NCBI RefSeq assembly: GCF_000717875.1
Contig: NZ_JOCT01000028.1
Coordinates: forward strand, 34,388-98,387
Length of the DNA stretch: 64,000 nucleotides
Direction of reading: 5' to 3'
From: Streptomyces sp. NRRL S-455
GTDB taxonomy: Bacteria; Actinomycetota; Actinomycetes; Streptomycetales; Streptomycetaceae
In this document: positions 53,698-63,158 of the stretch, in pieces
Layout: every line of letters starts with the position of its first letter
Numbering within the stretch: position 1 is the first letter of the stretch
Notes under the pieces: generated by a model
What the model was told of the DNA's origin: nothing
Seen by the model: only the letters and a program-made list of their open reading frames with translations
The model's database searches: none
Translations under genes and position numbers: made by a program

Positions 53698-54447
53698 TCA
53701 GTTGGCTTCGAGCGTCACCGTGAAGGAGAAGCGGTCCCCCCGGTACTGGATGACGGCCACGTCCAGGGGTCTTCCCTCGGTGTCGTAGGTGACGCCCGTG
53801 TAGTGCAGGATCGGGCTGAGCAGCGGCACCTGGAGCAGCTTCGCCGTCTCCGGGTCGGCCAGCCGGGCCTCCACCGTGTCCGTGATGCGGCCGATGTCCG
53901 CCCCGGCCGCGTCCCGCAGCACCTTGGTCATGGGCCACCGGACGAGATCGTCCAGGTCGATCCGCGCGGCCAGTTCGGGACGCACGTAGTTGCGGGCGTG
54001 GTTCGTCGGCTCCCCGGTCTTCTCGTCGCCGCGCAGCCGGTGGTACGTCGCCACATCCGGCACATCCGGGAAGAACTCGGCGAGTTCGCCGGGGACCGGG
54101 ACCCGGCCGTGGTCCAGCAGTTCGGTCGTCATACCGGACTGCTGGGCCACGATCGCGTCCACCGAGCCGAGCAGACGGACCGGGGAACCCCGCCGCGCGT
54201 CCGGCTCGATGAAGGTGCCCCGCCGCCGGTGGCGCGTGATCAGCCCCTCGTCCTCCAGCTCCTTCAGTGCCTGCCGCATGGTCAGCACACTCACGCCGTA
54301 GTGCCCGGCCAGCTGCTCCTCGGTGGGCAGGCGCAGCGGGTCCTGGGGCGAGCGGCCGAGGATCGAGGCGCGCAGCGACTGCGACACCTGGTACCAGAGC
54401 GGCAGTTTGCGGTTCAGGACGATCGAGTCCGGGGCGAAGGAGGTCAC
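53698..54447 (-). CDS. HutC-subfamily GntR regulator (UTRA domain)
   Basis: The N-terminal winged helix (about residues 15-85) includes PLWYQVSQSLRASILGRSPQDPLRLPTEEQLAGHYGVSVLTMRQALKELEDEGLITRHRRRGTF. The C-terminal UTRA ligand-binding domain (about 100-245) ends PLDVAVIQYRGDRFSFTVTLEAN. The GTG at 54447 begins TSFAPDSIVL. It lies 26 bp downstream of hmgA on the same strand. It is probably co-transcribed with it, and may regulate tyrosine/homogentisate catabolism, an inference from position. Confidence 0.87.
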   Translation of the reverse strand: MTSFAPDSIVLNRKLPLWYQVSQSLRASILGRSPQDPLRLPTEEQLAGHYGVSVLTMRQALKELEDEGLITRHRRRGTFIEPDARRGSPVRLLGSVDAIVAQQSGMTTELLDHGRVPVPGELAEFFPDVPDVATYHRLRGDEKTGEPTNHARNYVRPELAARIDLDDLVRWPMTKVLRDAAGADIGRITDTVEARLADPETAKLLQVPLLSPILHYTGVTYDTEGRPLDVAVIQYRGDRFSFTVTLEAN

Positions 54448-54473
54448 GGGCCATCCGTACCGGTAGGAAATGA

Positions 54474-55826
54474 TCAGTGCAAGGGGTGGAAGTGCCGCTC
54501 CAGGCCCTGCCAGACGTCGTCGTAGCGCTGTTGCAGGTTCTCCGCCCCGGCCGCGTGCGGCGTCAGGGTCAGCGGCCAGCGGGTCTCGAACATGAACGCC
54601 AGGCCGTCGTCGAGCTTCTGCGGCTTCAGCTCGGCGGCGCTCGCGCGGTCGAAGGTCTCCCGGTCGGGGCCGTGCGCCGACATCATGTTGTGCAGTGAGC
54701 CGCCACCCGGCACGAAGCCTTCCGCTTTCGCGTCGTACGCGCCCTCGATCAGACCCATGTACTCGCTCATCACGTTCCGGTGGAAGTACGGCGGCCGGAA
54801 GGTGTCCTCGCCCACCAACCAGCGTGGCGCGAACACCACGAAGTCCACACCGGCCAGCCCCGGGGTGTCCGACGGGGACGTCAGCACCGTGAAGATCGAC
54901 GGGTCCGGGTGGTCGTACGTGATGGTGCCGAGCGCGTTGAAACGCCGTAGGTCGTAGACGTACGGCAGATGGTTGCCGTGCCAGGCGACGACATCGAGCG
55001 GGGAGTGGTCGTAGGTGGCGGTCCAGAGGTTGCCGCAGAACTTGTTCACCACCTCCACCGGGCCCTCGACGTCCTCGTACGCGGCGACCGGAGCGCGGAA
55101 GTCCCGGGGGTTGGCCAGACCGTTCGCGCCGATCGGGCCCAGGTCGGGCAGGCGGAAGGGAGCGCCGTAGTTCTCGCATACATAGCCGCGGGCTGACTCG
55201 TCGAGGAGCTCCACACGGAAGCGGACCCCACGTGGGACGAGCGCGACATGGCCCGGCTCCACATGGAGCAGACCGAACTCCGTGCGCAGCAGCAGTCCGC
55301 CGCGCTCCGGGACGATCAGCAGCTCGCCGTCGGCGTCGCTGAATACCCGGTCCATCGAGGCGTTCGCGGCGTACAGATGCACGGCGACGCCGGTGCGTTG
55401 GGTCGCGTCGCCGTTGCCGCCCAGCGTCCACAGGCCGGCCAGCCAGTCGGTGCCGGGGGCCGGGTCGGGCAGGGGGCTCCAGCGCAGACGGTTGGGGTCG
55501 GGCACGGCCTCGGTGAAGGGAGCGGTGGCGATGGTGCCGTTGGGGATCCGGGTGAACGCCGGGTGTGCGGCCGAGGGGCGGATCCGGTACAGCCACGAGC
55601 GGCGGTTGTGGGCCCGCGGCTCGGTGAACGCCGTGCCGCTCAGTTGTTCCGCGTACAGGCCGAGCGGGGCCCGTTGCGGCGAGTTGCGGCCCTCGGGCAG
55701 CGCGCCCGGGACGGCCTCGGAGCTGTGCTCGTTGCCGAAGCCGGAGAGGTAGGCCAGCCCTTCGGCGGCCTTCCGCGCTCCCTCACGCTCGACCGCGCTC
55801 GCGCGGGTGGTACCCCCATCGACCAT
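54474..55826 (-). CDS. hmgA: Homogentisate 1,2-dioxygenase
   Basis: This non-haem Fe(II) enzyme opens the ring of homogentisate in tyrosine and phenylalanine breakdown. The family signature is clear: [26 protein letters not shown] at the N-terminus, [25 protein letters not shown] in the middle. The iron-ligand region is [18 protein letters not shown] (His and Glu) with [16 protein letters not shown] (His). The 450-residue length is standard. Downstream lies a GntR regulator that may be in the same transcript. The fahA and maiA genes of the pathway are not in the window. Confidence 0.97.
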   Translation of the reverse strand: MVDGGTTRASAVEREGARKAAEGLAYLSGFGNEHSSEAVPGALPEGRNSPQRAPLGLYAEQLSGTAFTEPRAHNRRSWLYRIRPSAAHPAFTRIPNGTIATAPFTEAVPDPNRLRWSPLPDPAPGTDWLAGLWTLGGNGDATQRTGVAVHLYAANASMDRVFSDADGELLIVPERGGLLLRTEFGLLHVEPGHVALVPRGVRFRVELLDESARGYVCENYGAPFRLPDLGPIGANGLANPRDFRAPVAAYEDVEGPVEVVNKFCGNLWTATYDHSPLDVVAWHGNHLPYVYDLRRFNALGTITYDHPDPSIFTVLTSPSDTPGLAGVDFVVFAPRWLVGEDTFRPPYFHRNVMSEYMGLIEGAYDAKAEGFVPGGGSLHNMMSAHGPDRETFDRASAAELKPQKLDDGLAFMFETRWPLTLTPHAAGAENLQQRYDDVWQGLERHFHPLH

Positions 55827-55989
55827 GATCGCTGCTCCCTTGCCGTCCGATTCCTATGTGACACCGTAGGATTGCGATTTCCGCGACGCAAGGGGGACGC
55901 GCGCCCTCGGGCTCATCCTCTTGACGGAGGACGGGGAACCCGACTTCAGGACGATTCGTCGGACCGGACATGCGTTCTAGGCTCCCGGC

Positions 55990-56598
55990 ATGTCATGTAC
56001 GCGGAGGCTGCGTGCCGCGCTCGTGGTCTGTGTCCTCCTGGCCGGATCCGCGGGCTGCGGCTCCGGTGACGCCGGGGAGAACGCGGTGTCGCCGACGCCG
56101 GTGGGCCGGCTTCTGGAGGGCCGGGACACGGAGGACCGGGCCTACCGTGAGGTCGAGCAGGAGAGCGCCCCCGACGTCGGCATCGAGGTGCAGCCCGACG
56201 CGGGCGGCGGCTGGGAGGTGCGGCTGACCGTGCGGAAGTTCCGCTTCTCCCCGGCCGGGGCGGCGGGTCGCGCGGTGGCCGGGCGCGGTCTCGCGCACCT
56301 CTATGTCGACGGGCGCCTCGTCGCCCGGCTCCGCACGCCCGAGTACCGTCTCGCCGACCGCCTGGTGCCGCGCGGCACGCACCACGTCACGGCCCGTCTC
56401 CACGCCGACGACGGCACGGTGTGGGCGGTGGACGGCACCCCTGTGGAGAGCACGGCCGACATCACCGCGTCGAAGCCCGGCCCGGGCCCCGCACCGAGCG
56501 CCGACGTCCGGCCCGAAGCGGAGCCGCCGCAGCCGGCGGACGCGCGGCGGCGGAGCGGGGGGCGAGGTTCACCGGACCGCGCCGGAAAGGCATCATGA
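55990..56598 (+). CDS. Lipoprotein of unknown function
   Basis: This is a predicted secreted lipoprotein of 202 residues. The signal peptide ends in the lipobox LAGSAGC near residue 22. The mature domain (about 60-160) is rich in beta-strand-like segments (GGGWEVRLTVRKFRFSPAG and VDGRLVARLRTPEYRLADRLVPRGTHHVTARLHADDG), resembling an immunoglobulin-like or cupredoxin-like fold. No metal-ligand set is complete. A Pro/Ala/Arg-rich tail follows. Its stop overlaps the TetR gene start as ATGA, so lipoprotein and regulator are translationally coupled. Confidence 0.75.
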   Translation: MSCTRRLRAALVVCVLLAGSAGCGSGDAGENAVSPTPVGRLLEGRDTEDRAYREVEQESAPDVGIEVQPDAGGGWEVRLTVRKFRFSPAGAAGRAVAGRGLAHLYVDGRLVARLRTPEYRLADRLVPRGTHHVTARLHADDGTVWAVDGTPVESTADITASKPGPGPAPSADVRPEAEPPQPADARRRSGGRGSPDRAGKAS

Positions 56599-57209
56599 AG
56601 CCCGTGCCCCACGCGACATCGCTCCGTCGTGCGCCCGTGCAGCGGCGCAGTGCCGAACGTCTGACCAGGATCCTCGACGCCTGCGCCGACCTCCTCGACG
56701 AGGTCGGCTACGACGCGCTGAGCACCCGTGCCGTGGCCCAGCGGGCCGAAGTCCCCATCGGCTCGGTCTACCGCTTCTTCGGCAACAAGCGCCAGATGGC
56801 CGACGCGCTGGCCCAGCGCAACCTCGAGCGGTACACCGCACGTGTCACCCAGCGCCTGGCGGAGGCCGGTGCGGGGGACTGGCGGGTGGCCATGGACGTC
56901 GTGCTCGACGAGTACCTGGAGATGAAACGCTCCGCTCCGGGCTTCGCCCTCGTCGACTTCGGCAATCAGATCCCGGTCGGGTCCCGCACCGAACCCAATC
57001 ACCGCGTCGCCGACCGGCTCACCGAACTCCTCTCGGGCCATCTCGACCGCGAGCCCGACGAGGAGCTGCGCCGCGTCTTCCTCATCGCCGTCGAGACCGC
57101 CGACACCCTGGTGCACCTGGCGTTCCGGGTCGCGCCGGACGGGGACCGGAAGGTCATCGAGGAGATGCGGGAGATGCTGCGGGCGTACCTGGCCCGGGTG
57201 CTCGACTGA
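56595..57209 (+). CDS. TetR-family transcriptional regulator
   Basis: The N-terminal TetR helix-turn-helix spans about residues 22-65: LTRILDACADLLDEVGYDALSTRAVAQRAEVPIGSVYRFFGNKRQMADAL. A helical ligand domain follows, including ETADTLVHLAFRVAPDGDRKVIEEMREML. The ATG overlaps the lipoprotein stop. A perfect 18-bp palindrome typical of TetR operators lies 53 bases after its stop, immediately before the molybdopterin oxidoreductase. That gene is the probable target, though autoregulation from the lipoprotein promoter is also possible. Confidence 0.9.
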   Translation: MKPVPHATSLRRAPVQRRSAERLTRILDACADLLDEVGYDALSTRAVAQRAEVPIGSVYRFFGNKRQMADALAQRNLERYTARVTQRLAEAGAGDWRVAMDVVLDEYLEMKRSAPGFALVDFGNQIPVGSRTEPNHRVADRLTELLSGHLDREPDEELRRVFLIAVETADTLVHLAFRVAPDGDRKVIEEMREMLRAYLARVLD

Positions 57210-57262
57210 CGGCTCCGGCCCAAGCAGGCCGGCCTCCCGTTCCGCCAGGGGCTCCCCTCCGT

Positions 57263-57280
57263 GCATACCGGTCGGTATGC
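57263..57280. promoter_or_regulatory. TetR-type operator palindrome
   Basis: GCATACCG-GT-CGGTATGC is a perfect 8-bp-arm palindrome 48 bases before the GTG of the oxidoreductase. ATACCG/CGGTAT halves are typical of TetR operators. It sits between a tetR gene and its likely target. Confidence 0.65.
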
Positions 57281-57327
57281 TCGGCGGGTCCGCGCGTCAC
57301 CGCAGCCGCCGCCCACCGGGAGGACCT

Positions 57328-59571
57328 GTGTCCCGTACCGCCCTGCGTATCTGTCCCCTGTGCGAGGCCACCTGCGGCCTGACCCTCACCATCGAGGGGG
57401 CGCGCGTCACCCACGCCCGCGGTGACCGCGACGACGTGTTCAGCCAGGGGTTCATCTGCCCCAAGGGCGCTTCTTTCGGCGCCGTCGACTCCGACCCCGA
57501 CCGGCTGCGCGCCCCACTCGTCCGCAGGGACGGCGAGCTGCGCGAGGCCACCTGGGAGGAGGCCTTCGACGCGGTCGCCGCCGGCATCCGGCCCGTCGTG
57601 GAGCGGTACGGCCCGCACTCCGTCGGCGTCGTCCTCGGCAACCCCAACGTGCACACCATGGCCGGCGGTCTCTACCCGCCGGTGCTGCTCGCGGGGCTCG
57701 GCACGCGCAGCGTCTTCACCGCCTCCACCGTCGACCAGATGCCCAAGCATGTCTCCAGCGGACTGCTCTACGGCGACGCGAACGCCATCCCCGTGCCCGA
57801 CCTCGACCGCACCGACCACCTGCTCCTCATCGGCGCCAACCCCCTGGAGTCCAACGGCAGCCTGTGCACCGCACCCGACTTCCCGGGCAAGCTGAAGGCC
57901 CTCAAGGCCCGGGGCGGCACGCTCGTCGTGATCGACCCGCGGCGCACCCGCACCGCGAAGCTCGCCGACCGGCACATCGCCGTGCGGCCCGGCACCGACG
58001 CGCTGCTGCTGGCCGCGATGGCACGGACACTCTTCGACGAGGGCCTCGTCGAGCCGGCCCCCTACGCGCAGGGCGTCGAGGAACTCTCCGAAGCCCTGAA
58101 GGAGTTCACCCCCGAAGCCGTCGCCGAGGCCTGTGACGTCGAGGCCGGCCTCATCCGCACCCTCGCCCGTGACCTCGCCGCCGCCCCCACCGCCGCCGTA
58201 TACGGCCGTATCGGCAGCTGCACCGTCCCGCACGGCACCCTGGCCAGCTGGCTCGTCGACGTCCTGAACATCCTCACCGGCAACCTCGACCGGCCCGGCG
58301 GCGCGCTCTTCCCGCAGGCCGCCACCGACAAGACCCCCCGCCCCGCCGGACCCGGCCGCGGATTCGCCCTCGGCCGCTGGCACTCCCGGGTGAGCCGGCA
58401 CCCGGAGGCCAAGGGCGAACTGCCCCTCTCCGCCCTGGCCGAGGAGATCGACACCGCGACCGAGGAAGGCGAGCCGGTGCGTGCGCTCCTCGTCGTCGCC
58501 GCCAACCCCGTGCTGTCCGCACCCGACGGCGACCGGCTCGACAAGGCGTTCGACTCGCTCGACTTCATGGTCAGCGTCGACCCGTACCTCAACGAGACCT
58601 CGCGCCACGCCCACGTGGTCCTGCCCCCGCCCCCGCCGTCGCAGAGCCCGCACCACGACTTCGCCTTCAACACCTTCGCCGTGCGCAACCAGGTCCGTTA
58701 CACCCGCCCCGCGATCCCACTGGAACCCGGCCGCATGGCCGAGACGGAGATCCTCGCCCGGCTGATCCTCGCCGTCACAGGTATGCACGGGGCGGACCCC
58801 GCCGCCGTCGACCGGATGGTCATCGAGCAGACACTCGGCAAGGCGGTCAACGAGGACCACTCGCCCGTGCGCGGCCGCGACCCGCGCGAGCTCGCCGCAC
58901 GGCTCACCGGCGACACCGGCCCCGAACTGCGGCTCGACATGATGCTGCGCCTCGGCCCCTACGGCGACGGCTTCGGCGCACGACCGGACGGGCTGAGCCT
59001 GGAGAAGCTGCTCGCCCATCCCCACGGCATCGACCTCGGGCCGCTGCGGCCCCGGCTGCCGCAGCCGCTCAAGACCAGGAGCGGCAAGGTGGAACTGCTC
59101 CCCGGGCCGATCGCGGACGATCTGCCCCGCCTGCGCGCGGCCCTCGCCGAACGCCCCGAGGGACTCGTCCTGGTCGGCCGCCGCCATCTGCGCTCCAACA
59201 ACAGCTGGATGCACAACGTGCCCGCCCTCACCGGCGGCTCCAATCGCTGCACCCTGCACATCCACCCCGAGGACGCCGAACGGCTCGGCGTACGGGACGG
59301 GGAGCCGGTGCGCGTGAAGGGTGCCGGGGGGGAGGTGACCGCACCGGCGGAGGTCACCGACGCGATCCGGCGCGGTGTCGTGAGCCTGCCGCACGGCTGG
59401 GGCCACGACCGCCCCGGCACCCGCCTCAGCCACGCCTCCACGGACCCCGGCGTCAACGTCAACCAGCTCCTCGACGGCCGGCTGCTCGACCCCCTGTCGG
59501 GCAACGCGGTCCTCAACGGAGTGCCCGTCGAATGCGCCCCAGCGGCCGAAAAGCTCATGCCTCTGACCTGA
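57328..59571 (+). CDS. Molybdopterin-dependent oxidoreductase (formate dehydrogenase/nitrate reductase-like)
   Basis: This DMSO-reductase-family molybdoenzyme has 747 residues. An N-terminal 4Fe-4S ligand set is visible: CPLCEATCGL, then a further Cys in FICPKGASF. Cofactor-binding segments include HVSSGLLYGDANAIPVPDLDRTDHLLLIGANPLESNGSL, VVIDPRRTRTAKLADRHIAVRPGTDALLLAAM and a C-terminal molydop-binding domain (TCLHI-like HIHPEDAERLGVRDGEPVRVKG). No Tat signal is seen, so it is cytoplasmic. No partner subunits (NuoF-like or FdhD) are adjacent. The GTG at 57328 follows GGGAGGACC. The substrate is unknown. It is probably repressed by the upstream TetR. Confidence 0.88.
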   Translation: MSRTALRICPLCEATCGLTLTIEGARVTHARGDRDDVFSQGFICPKGASFGAVDSDPDRLRAPLVRRDGELREATWEEAFDAVAAGIRPVVERYGPHSVGVVLGNPNVHTMAGGLYPPVLLAGLGTRSVFTASTVDQMPKHVSSGLLYGDANAIPVPDLDRTDHLLLIGANPLESNGSLCTAPDFPGKLKALKARGGTLVVIDPRRTRTAKLADRHIAVRPGTDALLLAAMARTLFDEGLVEPAPYAQGVEELSEALKEFTPEAVAEACDVEAGLIRTLARDLAAAPTAAVYGRIGSCTVPHGTLASWLVDVLNILTGNLDRPGGALFPQAATDKTPRPAGPGRGFALGRWHSRVSRHPEAKGELPLSALAEEIDTATEEGEPVRALLVVAANPVLSAPDGDRLDKAFDSLDFMVSVDPYLNETSRHAHVVLPPPPPSQSPHHDFAFNTFAVRNQVRYTRPAIPLEPGRMAETEILARLILAVTGMHGADPAAVDRMVIEQTLGKAVNEDHSPVRGRDPRELAARLTGDTGPELRLDMMLRLGPYGDGFGARPDGLSLEKLLAHPHGIDLGPLRPRLPQPLKTRSGKVELLPGPIADDLPRLRAALAERPEGLVLVGRRHLRSNNSWMHNVPALTGGSNRCTLHIHPEDAERLGVRDGEPVRVKGAGGEVTAPAEVTDAIRRGVVSLPHGWGHDRPGTRLSHASTDPGVNVNQLLDGRLLDPLSGNAVLNGVPVECAPAAEKLMPLT

Positions 59572-59596
59572 GCAAAGCTGTGACCAGCAGTTTTGC
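59572..59596 (+). terminator. Weak hairpin after the oxidoreductase gene
   Basis: GCAAAGCTG-TGAC-CAGCAGTTTTGC (59572-59596) forms a bulged stem with a T run, two bases after the stop. Confidence 0.4.
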
Positions 59597-59642
59597 GCTT
59601 ATTGCTCGCACGTCAACGTCTTGTTAACGCTGCTTGACGGGA

Positions 59643-59697
59643 CCTAACGTCTCGGGAACCGCCGGCCCTGGTGGGATGTTCAAGGGCGAACGTTAGG
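59643..59697. promoter_or_regulatory. Inverted repeat in the citrate transporter promoter
   Basis: CCTAACGT (59643-59650) and ACGTTAGG (59690-59697) are exact inverted copies 39 bases apart, the second ending 9 bases before the ATG. A TTGACGGGAC segment just upstream could be a -35 region. This is possibly an operator or a leader stem. Confidence 0.4.
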
Positions 59698-59706
59698 TAT
59701 CCACTC

Positions 59707-61146
59707 ATGCTGACCATCCTCGGCTTCGCCATGATCGCGACCTTCCTGGTCCTGATCATGATGAAGAAGATGTCGCCGATCGCGGCGCTCGTGCTGATTC
59801 CCGCGCTGTTCTGCGTGTTCGTCGGCAAGGGCGCCCAACTCGGCGACTACGTCCTCGACGGCGTGACCGACCTCGCCCCCACTGCGGCGATGCTCATGTT
59901 CGCGATCGTCTACTTCGGTGTGATGATCGACGTCGGTCTCTTCGACCCGATCGTCCGAGGCATCCTCAAATTCTGTAAAGCCGACCCGATGCGCATCGTC
60001 GTGGGCACCGCCCTGCTCGCGGCGATCGTCTCGCTGGACGGCGACGGCTCCACCACCTTCATGATCACCGTCTCGGCGATGTACCCGCTGTACAAGCGTC
60101 TGAAGATGAGCCTGGTCGTGATGACCGGTGTCGCAGCCATGGCCAACGGCGTGATGAACACGCTCCCGTGGGGTGGCCCGACCGCCCGCGCCGCGACCGC
60201 GCTCAAGCTCGACGCCAGTGAGATCTTCGTCCCGATGATCCCGGCGCTCCTGGTCGGCCTGCTCTTCGTGTTCGTCCTCTCCTACGTGCTCGGCGTGCGT
60301 GAGCGCCGGCGGCTGGGCGTGCTGACGCTGGACGACGTGCTGGAGGAGAAGAAGGAGACCGAGACGGTTCTCGTGGGAACCGGCGGCGGCTCCGGCGACG
60401 GCAAGGTCGACATGCGCAAGGGCGCCACGGGCGGCGCGGGCTCCGGAACGGACGCACCCGAGGGCGACGCCCGGGACGAGGACGACGCCCGGGACGAGGA
60501 CGGCTTCCAGGGTCTCGACCCGAACCGGGCCACCCTGCGCCCCAAGCTCTACTGGTTCAACGCGCTGCTCACGGTCACGCTGCTCACCGCCATGATCATG
60601 GAGTGGCTGCCGATCCCGGTGCTGTTCCTGCTCGGTGCCGCGCTCGCCCTCACCGTGAACTTCCCGCACATCCCCGACCAGAAGGCCCGCCTGGCCGCCC
60701 ACGCCGACAACGTCCTGAACGTCGCAGGCATGGTCTTCGCCGCCGCCGTCTTCACCGGCGTCCTCCAGGGCACCGGCATGGTCGACAACATGGCCAAGTG
60801 GATGGTGGACGTCATCCCCGAGGGCATGGGCCCGCACATGGCGCTCGTCACCGGTGTGCTGAGCCTGCCCCTGACGTACTTCATGTCGAACGACGGCTTC
60901 TACTTCGGTGTCCTCCCCGTCCTCGCCGAGGCCGGCGCCGCGCACGGTGTCTCCCCGGTGGAGATGGCCCGCGCCTCGCTGGTCGGCCAGCCGCTGCACA
61001 TGTCCAGCCCGCTCGTCCCGGCCGTCTACGTCCTGGTCGGCATGGCCAAGGTGGAGTTCGGTGACCACACGAGGTTCGTGGTGAAGTGGGCCGCCCTCAC
61101 CTGCCTCGTCATCCTCGGGGCAGGCATGCTGTTCGGCATCATCTGA
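59707..61146 (+). CDS. CitMHS-family citrate transporter
   Basis: This secondary transporter imports metal-citrate complexes with protons. It has about 12 membrane helices: MLTILGFAMIATFLVLIMMKKMSPIAALVLIPALFCVF at the N-terminus, the conserved VSLDGDGSTTFMITVSAMYPLYKRL, MNTLPWGGPTARAATAL, and VLSLPLTYFMSNDGFYFGVLPVLAEAG near the end. A central hydrophilic loop (about 200-280) is Asp/Gly-rich with a tandem RDEDDARDEDG. At 479 residues it fits the family. The metal preference is not readable. The next gene, an MFS transporter, starts 28 bp downstream. Confidence 0.92.
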   Translation: MLTILGFAMIATFLVLIMMKKMSPIAALVLIPALFCVFVGKGAQLGDYVLDGVTDLAPTAAMLMFAIVYFGVMIDVGLFDPIVRGILKFCKADPMRIVVGTALLAAIVSLDGDGSTTFMITVSAMYPLYKRLKMSLVVMTGVAAMANGVMNTLPWGGPTARAATALKLDASEIFVPMIPALLVGLLFVFVLSYVLGVRERRRLGVLTLDDVLEEKKETETVLVGTGGGSGDGKVDMRKGATGGAGSGTDAPEGDARDEDDARDEDGFQGLDPNRATLRPKLYWFNALLTVTLLTAMIMEWLPIPVLFLLGAALALTVNFPHIPDQKARLAAHADNVLNVAGMVFAAAVFTGVLQGTGMVDNMAKWMVDVIPEGMGPHMALVTGVLSLPLTYFMSNDGFYFGVLPVLAEAGAAHGVSPVEMARASLVGQPLHMSSPLVPAVYVLVGMAKVEFGDHTRFVVKWAALTCLVILGAGMLFGII

Positions 61147-61174
61147 CCGTTCGACCGATCTCGTGGAGGACATC

Positions 61175-62473
61175 GTGGGGCCCGGTGGGAACCGCGGCTG
61201 GCTGCTCCGCCTCGTCATCGCCTTCAGCTTCGCGCAGGGGGCGGTGTCCATGGCCCGGCCCGCCGTCTCCTACCGGGCCCTCGCGCTGGGCGCGGACGAG
61301 CGTGCGGTCGGTGTGATCGCCGGTGTGTACGCGCTGCTGCCGCTGTTCGCCGCCGTCCCCCTCGGCCGTCGCACCGACCACGGCCGCTGCGCGCCCCTGC
61401 TGCCCGTCGGCGTGGTCCTGATATCCGGCGGCTGCGCGCTCAGCGGCGTCGCGGACTCCCTGTGGGCGATGGCCCTGTGGAGCGGGGTGATGGGCCTCGG
61501 CCACCTCTGCTTCGTCATCGGTTCCCAGTCCCTCGTCGCCCGGCAGTCGGAGCCGCACGAACAGGACCGCAACTTCGGCCACTTCACCATCGGGGCCGCG
61601 CTCGGCCAGCTCGTCGGACCGATCGCCGCCGGCGCGCTGATCGGCGGCGAGGACATGACGGGCACCAGCGCGCTCGCGCTGGTCGTGGCGGGCGCGCTCG
61701 CGGCGGTCGCGCTCACCTCGCTGTGGCGCATAGAGCACCGCAGGCCGGCAGCCACATCCCGCGCCGGGAAGGGCGATCGCGTTCCGGTCCGGGGCATCCT
61801 GCGCACCCGGGGCGTGCCGGCCGGCATCCTCATCAGCCTCGCCGTGCTGTCCGCGACCGACATCCTCACCGCCTACCTTCCGGTGGTCGGCGAGCACCGG
61901 GGCATCGCGCCGTCCGTGATCGGCGTCCTGCTCAGTCTGCGCGCGGCGGCCACCATCGCCTGCCGTCTGGTGCTGACGCCCCTGCTGCGGCTGCTCGGCC
62001 GGACCGTTCTGCTCACGGTGACCTGTCTGCTGGCGGCCCTGCTGTGCGCGGGCATCGCCCTGCCGGTGCCGGTGTGGGCACTCGGCCTGCTGCTGGTGCT
62101 GCTCGGCTTCTGCCTCGGCGTCGGGCAGCCGCTGTCCATGACGACGGTCGTCCAGGCCGCTCCCGACGACGCCCGTTCCACGGCCCTGGCCCTGCGCCTG
62201 ACCGGCAACCGGCTCGGCCAGGTCGCCGCGCCCGCCGCGGCCGGGCTGATCGCCGGGGTCGCGGGTGTGGCGGCGCCGTTCGTGATGCTGGGTGTGCTGT
62301 TGCTGGTCTCGTCGGGGGTCGCGGTGCGGTCGCGGGGAAAGCCGGACGAGCCGGACGCCGAGGGGGACGAGGCGGGTGGGACCGGTGGGACCGGTGAGGC
62401 AGGTGAGGCGGACGGAGGGCACGCCGGACCCCGTCGGGACGGGACCTCGTTGGGCCGGAAGAGCGACAGCTGA
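61175..62473 (+). CDS. MFS transporter (12 TM)
   Basis: This Major Facilitator Superfamily protein has 432 residues. Motif A-like AVPLGRRTDHGRCAPLLPVG follows TM2, and the central loop carries the short basic RTRGVPAG. The second half has VGQPLSMTTVVQAAPDDARSTALALRLTGNRLGQVAAPAAAG. The C-terminal 45 residues are acidic and Gly-rich. The GTG at 61175 is chosen because GTGGAGG (containing an in-frame GTG at 61163) is its ribosome site. It lies 28 bp after the citrate transporter and is probably co-transcribed. The substrate is unknown. Confidence 0.83.
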   Translation: MGPGGNRGWLLRLVIAFSFAQGAVSMARPAVSYRALALGADERAVGVIAGVYALLPLFAAVPLGRRTDHGRCAPLLPVGVVLISGGCALSGVADSLWAMALWSGVMGLGHLCFVIGSQSLVARQSEPHEQDRNFGHFTIGAALGQLVGPIAAGALIGGEDMTGTSALALVVAGALAAVALTSLWRIEHRRPAATSRAGKGDRVPVRGILRTRGVPAGILISLAVLSATDILTAYLPVVGEHRGIAPSVIGVLLSLRAAATIACRLVLTPLLRLLGRTVLLTVTCLLAALLCAGIALPVPVWALGLLLVLLGFCLGVGQPLSMTTVVQAAPDDARSTALALRLTGNRLGQVAAPAAAGLIAGVAGVAAPFVMLGVLLLVSSGVAVRSRGKPDEPDAEGDEAGGTGGTGEAGEADGGHAGPRRDGTSLGRKSDS

Positions 62474-62573
62474 CGCGTCGTGGGCGCTGCTCCGGCGGTT
62501 CCGGATGACATGTGACAGATAGTCAGGTGACGAGATGTTTGTATGACAATCATCTGACTTGGAGGACATGTTC

Positions 62574-63158
62574 ATGCCCCTCGTACCCCTCGCGCGCCGT
62601 GCCGGCACCCGCACCGCCGTCCTCGCCGCCCTCGCCCTCGCAGGGACCACCCTGAGCGGGGCGGCCGCTGTCGCCGCTCCCGGGGACAACGGGGACGTCA
62701 TGATCCACGCCCGCGAGACGGCCGCCGGCAGTCGCACCAACGATGCCAAGGTCTGCGAGTTCTACCTCGCCGCGTTCGACTTCGAGGCAGGCGAGACGGT
62801 CAACTGGACCATTCAGACCCTGCCCGAGGTGCCGGCCGAGAGCGGCTCCGTCACCCTCGACGCGACCGGCGCGGGTCGCAGTCCGCTGATCGACCTGCCC
62901 AACGGGCAGTACAAGCTGACCTGGCTCACCGACCGGGCCCACGGTGCCGGCAAGTTCAAGTTGTTCCAGATCGACTGCCCGGCCTCCGGGGCCACGCCGA
63001 CTGCCATCACTCCGAGTGGCGCCGCGCCGGCGGGCGGTGGAGGCATCGCCCGCACCGAGGCCTTCACTCCGGTCGCCGGCGCCGCCGCCGTCGGGCTGGC
63101 CGCCGTCGCCGGGACGGTCTGGTTCCGGCTCCGCCGCCGCCCCGATGGCGCGGCGTAG
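62574..63158 (+). CDS. Secreted protein with C-terminal membrane anchor
   Basis: This exported protein of 194 residues has a signal peptide to about residue 33 (LSGAAAVAAPGDN). A beta-rich domain (about 35-140) includes VMIHARETAAGSRTNDAKVCEFYLAAFDFEAGETVNWTIQTLPE and LPNGQYKLTWLTDRAHGAGKFKLFQIDC, with two Cys likely bridged. A C-terminal TM helix (about 165-183) and an Arg-rich tail follow. No LPxTG/LAxTG motif is present. The ATG at 62574 is spaced 8 bases from GGAGG; ATG 62568 and TTG 62559 are too close to it. An AT-rich promoter precedes it. Function is unknown. Confidence 0.72.
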   Translation: MPLVPLARRAGTRTAVLAALALAGTTLSGAAAVAAPGDNGDVMIHARETAAGSRTNDAKVCEFYLAAFDFEAGETVNWTIQTLPEVPAESGSVTLDATGAGRSPLIDLPNGQYKLTWLTDRAHGAGKFKLFQIDCPASGATPTAITPSGAAPAGGGGIARTEAFTPVAGAAAVGLAAVAGTVWFRLRRRPDGAA

